From assembly GCA_031460455.1 (NCBI GenBank), contig JAVKTQ010000011.1, positions 56,924 to 120,923 on the forward strand: a DNA stretch of 64,000 nucleotides. The letters run 5' to 3'. The DNA comes from Sporomusaceae bacterium. Its GTDB lineage: Bacteria > Bacillota > Negativicutes > Sporomusales > UBA7701. Both the position numbers and the translations under genes were made by a program. The notes below the pieces were generated by a model. That model was not told the origin of the DNA. It made no database searches and saw only the letters and a list, made by a program, of their open reading frames with translations. The number at the start of each line of letters is the position of its first letter. Position 1 is the stretch's first letter. Below are positions 1-7,794 of the stretch, in pieces.

Positions 1-260
1 CACCTGCGGCCTTCTTCGTCTTCGGCGGTCGCGGCAAGCTCGGCGGCCCGTTTGCGGATGCGTTCCTTCATTTCCTTGGCCGCTTTGTTGGTGAAGGTGA
101 TGGCCAGTATCCCGTCGCAAGCGGACTTGTCGCTGGCGAGGATGTTGAGGTAGCGTTCGACGAGGACGCGGGTTTTGCCGGCCCCTGCGCCGGCAGATAC
201 GGCGACGTTGGCGTCCAGGGTGGCGATAGCGGTCTTCTGGGCGAGGGTGAATTCAGCCAT
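1..260 (-). CDS. addA: AddA-type helicase/nuclease, N-terminal part (cut by window edge)
   Basis: Only the first ~86 residues are present; the gene runs off the left edge. The product begins MAEFTLAQKTAIATLDAN and shows the UvrD/AddA Q-motif followed at once by a Walker A-type loop (SAGAGAGKTRVLVERY) and motif Ia (ITFTNKAAKEMKERI). AddA is the helicase and nuclease subunit of the AddAB complex, which resects double-strand breaks for recombination. The ATG overlaps the end of addB by 8 bp, so the two are co-transcribed in the order addB-addA, as is usual in Firmicutes. Assignment of the fragment rests on the motif order and on its addB partner. Confidence 0.9.
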   Translation of the reverse strand, partial: MAEFTLAQKTAIATLDANVAVSAGAGAGKTRVLVERYLNILASDKSACDGILAITFTNKAAKEMKERIRKRAAELAATAEDEEGRR

Positions 261-3200
261 CGCTTTCACCTCCCTGCGGGCGTCCGTCATCGGGCCGGTA
301 GCGGCATACGGCGCGGGCGGCGCAGTAGGACGGGCACTCGGCCGCCGGTCGCACCGGAAATTCCCCGCTGCGGATGCCGGCGACGTATTCGCACGCCAGG
401 CGGCGTATATCCGCCTGCAGGGCCGCCCATTCGGCGGCGGTGAGGTTGCCGGCCTCCTTGGCGGCGCGATGGCCGATGTCGCCGGCAAGCTCGGCGCGCC
501 ACATGCCGCCGTCCTTCCTGGCGTTCTCGACCGAATAGTAGCCCCCGCCGGCCACTTCGCCGCCTTCGGGGCACAGGAACCGCTCGGCCGCCATGATATA
601 GAGGGCTGCCTGCAGGTCGGTGCCGGCCGCGAGGTCGCGGAAGCGGGGCGCGTATTTGCGTTTATAGTCCATGACCGCCAGTTTGCCGCCGACGGCGTCG
701 ATGCGGTCGACTTTGCCGACGATTTTGAGCGGCCGCTCGCCGGCGGCGATTTCCAGCGGCTCGGGCACGGATGCGGGGTCCATCCCTTCGTCAAGCGGCA
801 GGCCGAACCCCCATTCGAGGTAGGCGGGGCTGAAGGCGAGGCCGTCGCCGTTCTGTTCGGCTATTTCGAACTCCAGCCAGCGGCGGAGCGTCGCTTCGAG
901 ACGACGCCGCCGGTAGTCCCACGCTTTGGCGCCGAAGGATTTGTCCTCCGCGGCGAGACGGCGGCACACGCTGTCGAGGGCGGCGGTCAGTTCGGCGCGG
1001 TAAGCTTCTGCTGCGGCGGGATTGAGGCGTTCGCCGCGGTGGCGACGCAGGAAGGCGGCGAGCACTTCGTGGTAGATATTGCCGATGACGTCGTAGCCGG
1101 CCTCTTCCTCCTTTTCCTCCCACTCCTTGAGCTTGAGGCTGCGGGTGGCGAAGTAGCGGAACGGGCACTGGGCGTAATCTTCGAGGGCGGTGATGCTGAA
1201 CACGGGCGGTCCGTGCTCCTCACCGCCATCGGTGCCCACCAGCCCGTCGTACGGGCCGGGGCCGCGGCCGCGGTCTTTTTCGGCCGCCACCCGCCGGGCG
1301 AAGTCGCCGTCGGTGAGGTTGGCGAGGACGTAGCCGGCGGCGGCACAGGCTTCGGGGCCGGCGGCGCCCCTGGTGTCGAGCAGGGCTTTGCCGGTCAGCT
1401 CGCGGGCCGAAAATGTCTCGTCGTAAGCGGCGGGGAAAAATTCGCCGGCGCTGTATTTGTCGGTGGTTACGGCGTCAGGCGCGAAGAGGCGGACAACTTC
1501 GGCGATGTAGGGGGAGGGCAGTGTCTCGGCGTCCTCGCGGCTGCTGATGGTGAGCATTTCTTGGGCCAGGGCGGCGGCGACGGCGAAGAATAGTTTTTCT
1601 TCTTTGATTTTGTCAGCTAAGGTGGCTAGATACAGGCCACCATCTTTTTTCAGGCAATCCCGTTCGCGGTCGTCGTAGAGCCAGTTCTCCCGCTCCCGCA
1701 AGGGGAATTCGCCGTCGGTCAGGCCGAGAACGAAGACGGCCCGGAAGCTGACGCCCCTTACTCGGGCCGGACTTACCACTTGCACCGCGTGCTCGTTGTG
1801 GCCTTCCAGCCTGACCGTCTGCCCGGCCAGCGCCTGGCGGAAGAAGCGCAGGAAATCGGCGGCGGCCAGCGGTCTGCCCTCCTGCCCGGCAAGGGCGAAG
1901 CCTTCCGCCATGGCGTCGAGCGTTTCGCCGCATTTTTGCCAGGCCAGCAGACCGGCCTGAAGGACGGGCATAGGCATGCGGCCGTCCCTGTAGGCTTTCC
2001 CCAGCGTCGCCGGGATGCCGAGGGTGTCGAGGACGGTTTTGAGCGCGGCCGCGAACGCCGCGCATGTCCCCTGCCGGGGCAGGGTCGTCACCAGGCGGCC
2101 GAGCTTGTCGAAGCCCCGCCGGGACAGGATGATGCTTTCCGGGGCATTTTCGCCTTTGAAGACGCCGAACCAGTCCGGCCAGGAGCGGATGACGCGGCCC
2201 AGGGCCGCCTGTTCGGCGGCATCGGCGTCGATGCCGAGGGCGTCGGCGACGAGCGGCGACTTGATCAGGTTGAGGACGGTGGGCCGCGCGCCGCCGTCGG
2301 TTTTGGCGGCAAGAGCGTTCACCAGCAGGCGGGCGGGAGGCTGGTCGGCCAGACGTTCCTCGCGGGCCAGGCTGACCGGCAGGCCGAACTCGCCGCATAT
2401 ATCGCGGAACTCGGTCCATGCTCCGGTATCGCGCACCACGACGGCAATCTCCGCCGGCCGGCAGGCTCCGGACAGCAGCAGCTTTTTGATGCGGGCCGCC
2501 GCCACCGTCATCTCTTTGGCCCGGGTGGGGCTGCTGACGACGGCGACGCCGGGCGCGGCGGCGAGAACTTGCGGTTTGGCGGCGAACAGGCTGCGGCGAA
2601 TGTGGGCGAGAGCGGCTGACGTCTGCCTTTTTACGGTGGAAAAAACGGGCTTGAATCCCATGCCGACTAAGTCGGTGTAGGTCTGTTCGGCGGCGGCGTA
2701 CACTTCCGGGCGGTTATGCTCGTAGACGATGCCGATGTCGATCGCCGCCACCCGCTTTAGCTCTTTGACGAGGGCTAGCTGCAGCGGCGTGAGGATATAA
2801 AATTCGCTTATATAAATTTTCTTGTAAGGCAAAGCCAGCCCTTCGCTGAGGGCATTTATCGCCAGGAAATACAACTCCTCGAGGTCGGCAAGCCCGCGCG
2901 CCGTCAGCGCCTCCTGGTACGCCGCGTAGATGGCGTGGACCTCGGCGTCCTTGTCGTAGCTGCCGCTGGCGCCGATGGGGAACTCCTCAGGCGGGGCGGC
3001 AGTGCGTTTGATTTCGGCCAGAAGGCTGGTGACCGTGCCGATGTAGCCGGGGAAGGAGGCGATAGCGCTGAAGTAGGGCAAAGACTGCTTTTTGACAAGG
3101 CTGTCGAGAACATCGGCGACCACCAGTTCCTGCGTCATCCGATCCATCAGACGATGGGGACAACCGGCGAGGGCTACGATCTCGCCGACAAGGTCGTCGA

Positions 3201-3396
3201 AGGCCAGCAGGCTAGGCTGTTCGTAACCCGGCGGGCCCTGCGCCCGCAGGCCGCGGCGGACGACGCCGAGCAGGTGGGCGCTGGGCAGGAGAAAGGCTTG
3301 TTCGCGGCCGTGCCCCTGATTAACGGCCCTGGCCAGCTCGGCGGCGAATCGATCGCGCATCGTTTCGCCGAGCGGCGTGCAGAAGAGAGTGTGCAT
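253..3396 (-). CDS. addB: AddB-type ATP-dependent nuclease subunit
   Basis: 1047 residues, close to the usual size of AddB (~1150). The C-terminal nuclease region contains a PD-(D/E)XK-like segment with MDYKRKY near residue 909, and four cysteines placed like the AddB iron-sulfur staple: one near residue 743 (YAQCPFRYF) and three in a cluster at the end (CPSYC followed by C). It forms the second subunit of the AddAB recombination nuclease. The N-terminus (MHTLFCTPLGETMRD) lacks the glycine-lysine-rich Walker A loop that starts Bacillus AddB, so this copy probably does not bind ATP there; that is seen in RexB-like members as well. It is followed with overlap by addA. Confidence 0.88.
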   Translation of the reverse strand: MHTLFCTPLGETMRDRFAAELARAVNQGHGREQAFLLPSAHLLGVVRRGLRAQGPPGYEQPSLLAFDDLVGEIVALAGCPHRLMDRMTQELVVADVLDSLVKKQSLPYFSAIASFPGYIGTVTSLLAEIKRTAAPPEEFPIGASGSYDKDAEVHAIYAAYQEALTARGLADLEELYFLAINALSEGLALPYKKIYISEFYILTPLQLALVKELKRVAAIDIGIVYEHNRPEVYAAAEQTYTDLVGMGFKPVFSTVKRQTSAALAHIRRSLFAAKPQVLAAAPGVAVVSSPTRAKEMTVAAARIKKLLLSGACRPAEIAVVVRDTGAWTEFRDICGEFGLPVSLAREERLADQPPARLLVNALAAKTDGGARPTVLNLIKSPLVADALGIDADAAEQAALGRVIRSWPDWFGVFKGENAPESIILSRRGFDKLGRLVTTLPRQGTCAAFAAALKTVLDTLGIPATLGKAYRDGRMPMPVLQAGLLAWQKCGETLDAMAEGFALAGQEGRPLAAADFLRFFRQALAGQTVRLEGHNEHAVQVVSPARVRGVSFRAVFVLGLTDGEFPLRERENWLYDDRERDCLKKDGGLYLATLADKIKEEKLFFAVAAALAQEMLTISSREDAETLPSPYIAEVVRLFAPDAVTTDKYSAGEFFPAAYDETFSARELTGKALLDTRGAAGPEACAAAGYVLANLTDGDFARRVAAEKDRGRGPGPYDGLVGTDGGEEHGPPVFSITALEDYAQCPFRYFATRSLKLKEWEEKEEEAGYDVIGNIYHEVLAAFLRRHRGERLNPAAAEAYRAELTAALDSVCRRLAAEDKSFGAKAWDYRRRRLEATLRRWLEFEIAEQNGDGLAFSPAYLEWGFGLPLDEGMDPASVPEPLEIAAGERPLKIVGKVDRIDAVGGKLAVMDYKRKYAPRFRDLAAGTDLQAALYIMAAERFLCPEGGEVAGGGYYSVENARKDGGMWRAELAGDIGHRAAKEAGNLTAAEWAALQADIRRLACEYVAGIRSGEFPVRPAAECPSYCAARAVCRYRPDDGRPQGGESDG

Positions 3397-3452
3397 GGCG
3401 ACCCTCCCGTAGTAGTTGCCTTATATATTGGCGTCGGCAACGCCATTGTCCT

Positions 3453-3486
3453 GCAACAAAAGCAAGACCCGCGCCATCGGCGCGGG
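3453..3486 (-). terminator. Terminator hairpin upstream of addB
   Basis: Stem CCCGCGCC / GGCGCGGG (3468-3486) with a three-base loop; on the minus strand it is followed by CTTGCTTTTGTTG. It lies just downstream of the displaced acetyltransferase 3' end, so before the element inserted it probably ended transcription of that gene ahead of addB. Confidence 0.55.
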
Positions 3487-3505
3487 CCAGCTTTTGTCGG
3501 CTGAT

Positions 3506-3616
3506 TCAAATTTCCTTGATCACGGCGATTTCGTCGCAATTGGGGAATTTGGGGCAGTTGATGCATTCTTTCCAGACCTTGTGGGGGAGCTTGTCTTTGT
3601 TGGCCTCGACAAAGCC
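3506..3616 (-). pseudogene. Displaced native 3' end of the GNAT acetyltransferase gene
   Basis: Read on the minus strand this encodes EANKDKLPHKVWKECIN followed by CPKFPNCDEIAVIKEI and a stop, which matches the C-terminus of the acetyltransferase at 12442-12909 almost residue for residue. It has no start of its own: the open frame upstream (to 3703) is element DNA joined to it by chance. The codons here are GC-rich like the host (third positions G or C), whereas the matching codons at 12451-12540 are AT-richer. The natural reading is that this is the original 3' end of the gene, cut off by integration of the element, while the element brought a replacement. Confidence 0.8.
3512..3616. repeat. 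Left attachment-site repeat (attL) of the integrated element
   Basis: This 105-bp stretch aligns without gaps to 12451-12555 at an offset of 8,939 bp, with about 13 mismatches counted by eye, mostly third codon positions. The longest identical blocks are 23 bp (3540-3562), 20 bp (3564-3583) and 14 bp (TTGTCTTTGTTGGC, 3591-3604). Codon bias suggests that left of the 14-bp block this copy is host-like, so strand exchange most likely fell in that block or just beyond it. Confidence 0.8.
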
Positions 3617-3684
3617 AGAAGCATTGATATTGCAGGGTTCGTAAGCCCTCTTGTATTGACCATGTTTAGTTTTAGTGGCTTTAT

Positions 3685-3699
3685 TACTCCCCACAACAG
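3685..3699 (+). repeat. Arm-type direct repeat, left element end
   Basis: TACTCCCCACAACAG occurs here and, in the same orientation, at 12362-12376. Both copies lie just inside the element ends, 81 bp and 153 bp from the proposed crossover block. That placement fits arm binding sites of a tyrosine integrase. Confidence 0.6.
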
Positions 3700-3754
3700 C
3701 CACTCTTAACTAATATTATAGCATATCGGAATTACGAATAATTAATCAATCTGG

Positions 3755-3780
3755 CCTCTCCTTGGAGGGGTTTTTATTTT
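3755..3780 (+). terminator. Terminator-like hairpin near left element end
   Basis: CCTCTCC / GGAGGGG with a two-base loop and one G-T pair, followed on the plus strand by TTTTTATTTT. It would stop plus-strand transcription entering the element from the left. No plus-strand gene precedes it in the window, so its job is not clear. Confidence 0.45.
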
Positions 3781-3893
3781 GGAGGTATCGAAGGGGCAAC
3801 TGCTTTAACCCCAGGAGCAGTGTTGCTAGAATACAATTCTTATGTGCAAAACGATATATAAGCACACCTTCCAGTTTAAGGCAAAACATATTA

Positions 3894-3922
3894 TTGCAAC
3901 TTTGGTATCTTTATGGTATTTT
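3894..3922 (+). promoter_or_regulatory. Promoter for the ATPase gene
   Basis: TTGCAA (3894-3899) and TATTTT (3917-3922) are separated by 17 bp, about 50 bp ahead of the ATPase start. The -10 box is imperfect. Confidence 0.45.
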
Positions 3923-3972
3923 TTAGAGGTAATTGAAAAAAATTGTCATTGTTTTTGTTGAAGGGAGAATTT

Positions 3973-5292
3973 ATGCGCAAGGTAAAACTTGATCAAGTGT
4001 TCGGTGTAAGTACTGAGCAACTTAGTAGTTATTTAGTACGCGAAAAGGTTGATGGGTTATTTTTATCTGCGCTAAACTCTAACAAGCAGATAGTTGTGTA
4101 TGGATCTTCCAAACAGGGAAAGACTGCTCTAGTTACTAAGTATACACCTTATGATCAAAATATTAAGGTTAGTTGCTCGCCTAAAGCTGATATTGAGGAC
4201 ATATACAAGTCTATTTTGCGCCAATTAGGTATTGAAATTTCAACTTCAAAAGTAGCCAAAAGTGGCTCTCGCTATAATATAGGCGCAGTCGCTAAGATAA
4301 AAGCAATACTGTTTCCAATTTCAGGGGAGTCTTCAGTTAAGTCTGATATTTCAGCTACCACTGAAAAGTCCGAAGAAGTTGTCAGTGTCGAATTTAATCT
4401 TTCATTAGCCCAAGATATCTCCGAATTAATTAAGGTCGCCGTAAAAGGGAAATTTATAATTTTAGAAGACTTTCATTATTTAAGTTCTGAAGTCCAAAAG
4501 CAACTTGCTTTTGACTTAAGGACATTTCAAGAAATGGGCATAAGATTTATTGTTTTAGGCGTATGGAGAGAAAAGAATCGGCTTGCTCAATATAACGGCG
4601 ATTTACTAGATCGCATTATAGAAGTTCCGGTAGAACCATGGTTAAAAGAAGAGTTTTTAGAGGTAATACATAAGGGTGAAGCAGCATTAAATATTAAGTT
4701 CTCATATGAGGTCTATGACGAATTATTAGCAAATGCCTTTGATAGCATCGGGGTAGTACAGGAGCTGCTGCGATCTGTTTGTGAACAAAGCAGAATATCT
4801 GAAACTCAAAAAGAGACTAAAGCTATTAACGACCAAGAACTACTAAAGAAAGCAATTCGCCGCAAGTCGGCTGAATATGCGGCGAGGCATGTACGTGCAT
4901 TAGAAATGATAGCTGAAGGTCGTAAACCAACTTCTACTAAAAACGGCCTAGAGCCGCTTTGTTTACCCTACTATTCAGTGAAAGCTATTTTAACAATAGA
5001 ATTTGATTCTATTTTACGGGGAATTCGTAGAGAGCTCTTGGAAGCAGAGATTAAAAAGTTGCACCACCGTCCCGCTGATGTACGCCCTGGCGATATGAGT
5101 AACCTTCTCCATAATTTTGCTTTATTACAGCTTGAGAAAGACATTCGTCCTCCTATTTTTGATTACAATCGCGATTCTAGAGTACTAAAAATAATAGACT
5201 CAACGTTTTATTTTTTCATGCGAAATGTAAATAAAACAGTCATTCTTGATAACCTAATTAACCCGTTAGAGACAAATGGCAATGGACACTAA
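3973..5292 (+). CDS. Orphan P-loop ATPase of the mobile element
   Basis: 439 residues. A Walker A motif (YGSSKQGKTAL) lies near residue 43-52 and a Walker B-type strand (FIILEDFHYL) near residue 161. The fold is likely that of an AAA/STAND-type ATPase of the archaeal-ATPase or Orc1/Cdc6-like kind, followed by an alpha-helical C-terminal half rich in charged residues (RRKSAEYAARHVRALEMIAEG). The ATG at 3973 was preferred to the upstream ATG at 3943 because AAGGGAG stands 5 bp before it. It is the only plus-strand gene in the element and has its own promoter, so it is probably a self-contained cargo gene. Such lone ATPases are common in defence islands, but no effector domain is visible and I do not assign a function. 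Confidence 0.7.
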   Translation: MRKVKLDQVFGVSTEQLSSYLVREKVDGLFLSALNSNKQIVVYGSSKQGKTALVTKYTPYDQNIKVSCSPKADIEDIYKSILRQLGIEISTSKVAKSGSRYNIGAVAKIKAILFPISGESSVKSDISATTEKSEEVVSVEFNLSLAQDISELIKVAVKGKFIILEDFHYLSSEVQKQLAFDLRTFQEMGIRFIVLGVWREKNRLAQYNGDLLDRIIEVPVEPWLKEEFLEVIHKGEAALNIKFSYEVYDELLANAFDSIGVVQELLRSVCEQSRISETQKETKAINDQELLKKAIRRKSAEYAARHVRALEMIAEGRKPTSTKNGLEPLCLPYYSVKAILTIEFDSILRGIRRELLEAEIKKLHHRPADVRPGDMSNLLHNFALLQLEKDIRPPIFDYNRDSRVLKIIDSTFYFFMRNVNKTVILDNLINPLETNGNGH

Positions 5293-5390
5293 TTATTTAT
5301 GTGAACTACTAGCTTTAGCGCCGAATGTAACCACATTATAGGCAAGGCTTTTTAGCTAGTTCCAACTCATCTTCTGAAGCATCTCAAAAA

Positions 5391-5460
5391 AACCGCGCCT
5401 TAATAATTCGTTCGGCCACTTGAAAACGGTCTCCTAGACTGGAATTTGAGAGATACCTAG
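5391..5460. repeat. Cargo-flanking repeat, left copy
   Basis: Aligns with 7588-7655 over about 70 bp (both copies contain CTTAATAAT, then CGGCCA, then GGTCTCC and AGATACC), diverged with small gaps. It stands between the ATPase gene and a decayed recombinase end; the right copy stands between Thoeris and the secreted-protein gene. The pair therefore brackets the left recombinase remnant plus the Thoeris genes. Confidence 0.6.
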
Positions 5461-5485
5461 TCATATTCTAACCAGCTTGAAGCGG

Positions 5486-5510
5486 AAAGAGCAGGTCACA
5501 CCTGCTCTTT
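5486..5510. terminator. Bidirectional terminator after the ATPase gene
   Basis: Perfect 11-bp stem AAAGAGCAGGT / ACCTGCTCTTT with a three-base loop, flanked by A on one side and T on the other. A degraded relative (GAGCAGG...CCTGCCCTG) follows the right cargo repeat near 7680-7708, which adds to the evidence that the two segments share an origin. Confidence 0.6.
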
Positions 5511-5529
5511 CTCATTTCCCTAAATTCAG

Positions 5530-5675
5530 ATTGATCTAAACGTTATCTAACTCTTCCTTCGTTATTCCTATGTAGGCCAATATAGTTGAAGGTCAGAGTG
5601 ATTCAATAGCTTTTGATCCGTGTAATATCTACGCCTTGACTGTAGGCCCAATAGCCGAAGGTCTTACGCCCTTAG
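5530..5675 (-). pseudogene. Decayed 3' end of a short tyrosine recombinase gene
   Basis: This stretch aligns with the last ~145 bp of the intact short recombinase gene at 8395-8949 (shared blocks include TTATCTAACTCTTCCTTCG and GTGTAATATCTAC). It keeps the region that encodes the HxxR-to-tyrosine end of the protein, but a one-base deletion near 5610 breaks the frame, and the rest of the gene is missing beyond about 5675. It lies directly downstream of the Thoeris genes. It looks like the remains of an earlier recombinase copy, left behind when cargo was inserted or when the module was duplicated. Confidence 0.7.
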
Positions 5676-5814
5676 CTTGGGTAAGTCTCAGCATTTTTCT
5701 GGCTGTTTACGAAAACGACTTTTCCTCACTATGAAGAGGTACTGTCCTAGCGGCAATTGAAACAGGGGCAAGCATGCTTGGATAAGAAATCAAATTAAAT
5801 CTTATATTTTTATG

Positions 5815-6324
5815 TTAATTTATTGCGTTTCTTACAGCTTGATAATCCCAGTAAAGCTGGCCGTTTTGGCGGTAACACATAGCGGCATGAGTTCCAGTGT
5901 TTTTTACAGCATCCGGGCACTTGGCTTTATCAACTATTGCTGCGTTGTACAATACAACAATTTTTAATCCATCCCGAACTGCTTTTTCGCACTCGTACTC
6001 TATATAGCTGCGATAATCCACGTAATATCCACGTGCGCAGCTACTTGTCCAACTGTTATAACTATTACAATATTGGCAACTTCCACTCCTTACAGTCTTT
6101 GTGTTGTTTCCGACAATCAACACAAAGGTATTAGATGCGTCAAGTCTTGTCCCGAGCGAAGCCTTAATACTGCAGTTTAGACTTCCGTCCCGTGCTTGTG
6201 TTAATTCGTGGGCATCAACAAACGATAAACTCCAATAATTACTGTCGTTCCACTGATGCAGTTTGTCAACTGCGCCTTTATCGCCTGTCCAATCTCCTGC
6301 AATATAAGTCTTAGTTCTCCTCAT
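5815..6324 (-). CDS. thsB: ThsB-like TIR-domain protein of type II Thoeris
   Basis: 169 residues. The sequence has the ThsB/DUF1863 TIR-like layout: an N-terminal strand with IAGDWTGDK, a central strand TFVLIVGNNTKT, and a helix YIEYECEKAVRDG ending in the strand KIVVLYN. The glutamate near residue 110 in that helix sits where TIR enzymes carry their catalytic glutamate. In type II Thoeris the TIR protein senses infection and makes histidine-ADP-ribose, which activates ThsA. The gene begins 2 bp after the ThsA stop, with AAAGGAG as ribosome site, so the pair is translated from one message. It contains many cysteines (SCQYCNSY, SCARGYY) for a cytosolic protein. Family identity is recognised from sequence pattern, not from a search. 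Confidence 0.8.
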   Translation of the reverse strand: MRRTKTYIAGDWTGDKGAVDKLHQWNDSNYWSLSFVDAHELTQARDGSLNCSIKASLGTRLDASNTFVLIVGNNTKTVRSGSCQYCNSYNSWTSSCARGYYVDYRSYIEYECEKAVRDGLKIVVLYNAAIVDKAKCPDAVKNTGTHAAMCYRQNGQLYWDYQAVRNAIN

Positions 6325-6326
6325 AA

Positions 6327-7157
6327 TTAAATCACTCCTTTCACTTCATAAATATTTAATTCATGCATAACTTCCTTTGTTAAGAGGATAGTTATTGGCT
6401 GATTAATGTTTTCACCGCTTGCTCGCAAAGTACAGATCATACATTTTAACAAGTCAAGGTTTGATTTTTCCGGAATATCGTCAAAGCTTGTTATTCCAGA
6501 ACCTAATAACGGGAGATAAATAGGTTTATTGGCATATGTGCGGCGTATTTCTTTCCACATTGTCAATAAGCATTTCTCATATTCCGGTTTGGTAATATGT
6601 GCTACATTTTGCTCGTTGAAGTGCGTAAAAGCTAATAACATATAGTTTCCATAGGTTATAATTCGCCCAAGAGGATATGCTGAACGATTACCTTTTTCAT
6701 ATTTTTTAAAAGATGTATAACTCTCGTTAGCTGTAATTATTGCTTCCTGCAATTTATTAATATCATCAATATATTCATTGATGAAGATTCCATTGAGAGT
6801 TGTGCTTGATATTATCACATCGTCAACAGTAGTATCAAAATACTCATTGAATGGAATCACCTTCCATCCGTCGGCTGTAAAAATATCGCCCTGTTTAATA
6901 GTTACAGAAATTCCGCGAATTTTTGTTGTAAAACCATTTTGAACGGCCAAACGCAATATTATCACAAAAAAAACAACAAGAAACGCGTATGTTGCAAGAA
7001 TTATTAACAAGCGACTCCACCATTTCTGGTTACAGATAATGTTGTCAATGGAAAACCCAGCAACCTGCATAAATGTTGCGATAATAGCTAAGATAGCGGA
7101 GCCTAGTGCAGCGCTATCTTTTAATAATTTGGGTATGCTCGAAAATGTAAATCCCAT
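6327..7157 (-). CDS. thsA: ThsA-like membrane-macro effector of type II Thoeris
   Basis: 276 residues. Two transmembrane helices at about 12-32 and 46-70 are followed by a cytosolic macro domain (about 84-276) with the ThsA-macro signature: GDIFTADGWKVIPFNEYF, then strands VIISSTTLNG and the loop LLGSGITSFD. In type II Thoeris this protein (ThsA macro family, DUF6430) binds the signal made by ThsB and then damages the membrane, killing the infected cell. It is first in the thsA-thsB operon and starts at an ATG 5 bp after AGAGG. The domain pair, gene order and tight spacing to a TIR gene make the call firm; it differs from type I ThsA, which has a SIR2 domain. Confidence 0.82.
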   Translation of the reverse strand: MGFTFSSIPKLLKDSAALGSAILAIIATFMQVAGFSIDNIICNQKWWSRLLIILATYAFLVVFFVIILRLAVQNGFTTKIRGISVTIKQGDIFTADGWKVIPFNEYFDTTVDDVIISSTTLNGIFINEYIDDINKLQEAIITANESYTSFKKYEKGNRSAYPLGRIITYGNYMLLAFTHFNEQNVAHITKPEYEKCLLTMWKEIRRTYANKPIYLPLLGSGITSFDDIPEKSNLDLLKCMICTLRASGENINQPITILLTKEVMHELNIYEVKGVI

Positions 7158-7587
7158 TTTTTCCTCTTTATGATAAGTTGGTTTTATTTACTATATTAAA
7201 CAAATATTATGAATTCCTGCATTGGGGGGAGTTAACAGTGAACTTTTTTCATACTTATTGGGCAGATTGAGCAATTGCATACCACCCAGCGGAGGACTTA
7301 GTAAAGCAGTTGTTAAATCCGCAACAAAAAGAAGGAGAAGAGTAAAACCTTCCCCCGATTCGCGACTTCCTTACTGAAGTATCCCTGATCTGCAAGGTTA
7401 TGTTATAAGAACCCACATTACAATTTTATTTAAAAACACTACATATAAATGCGTTTATAAGTATTTTATATTCGGGTTAATACATTTACCTTAATAAATA
7501 TTTTTGTTGTCCAAAGCCATAGATACAACATAGGTTTTGAGATAAAAAATGTTATTTCCATGTTGAACTTGGCTTATATCTTAAATA
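7158..7587. other. Non-coding stretch upstream of thsA, possible gene remnant
   Basis: No intact gene is visible in these 430 bases. A short open end at about 7281-7343 reads YHPAEDLVKQLLNPQQKEGEE followed by a stop on the plus strand, with the frame closed just upstream; this looks like the tail of a lost protein gene. The thsA promoter must lie in the AT-rich part just upstream of 7157, but I see no clear pair of boxes. Confidence 0.4.
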
Positions 7588-7655
7588 AACCGTGTCTTAA
7601 TAATCCGTCCGGCCATTGAAAAAGGTCTCCGGTACGGGAATAACAAAGATACCCA
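7588..7655. repeat. Cargo-flanking repeat, right copy
   Basis: Partner of 5391-5460. Here the repeat is followed by a degraded hairpin (7680-7708) and then by the secreted-protein gene, which is inserted between the hairpin and the recombinase 3' end relative to the left arrangement. Confidence 0.6.
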
Positions 7656-7794
7656 GCACCTATAATGCAAGATTAAAAAAGAGCAGGCCACTAATGCTCC
7701 TGCCCTGTTTGTCTATTTTACGCGATGTACTTCAATTCCCAAACGATAATACTATCAACATCATTTCCGGTAATGTTTAATTCATCAATTCCTG

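Larger units (their letters stand above)
3617..3972. other. Left end of the mobile element, no gene
   Basis: A 356-base AT-rich stretch between the left repeat and the first element gene. It holds the arm-type repeat at 3685-3699, a plus-strand terminator-like hairpin at 3755-3780 and a promoter for the ATPase gene at 3894-3922. No coding frame is supported; the 65-codon minus-strand frame that crosses it is the fused remnant of the acetyltransferase end. Confidence 0.6.

Noticed and set aside
175..1593. Long plus-strand frame opposite addB
   Set aside because: Antisense shadow of a GC-rich gene; no domain pattern, low-complexity Gly/Ala/Glu-rich product, no ribosome site. The same holds for other long antisense frames, for example opposite the xdh, opp and cyd genes.
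3512..3616. tRNA gene as the integration site
   Set aside because: The duplicated sequence is the coding 3' end of an acetyltransferase gene and cannot form a tRNA cloverleaf.
3506..3703. 65-codon minus-strand ORF as a real small gene
   Set aside because: Its 3' half is the displaced end of the acetyltransferase gene and its 5' half is element DNA joined by integration; no ribosome site.
5815..7157. Type I Thoeris or CBASS
   Set aside because: There is no SIR2-SLOG ThsA and no cyclase gene; the effector is a membrane-macro protein, which is the type II arrangement.
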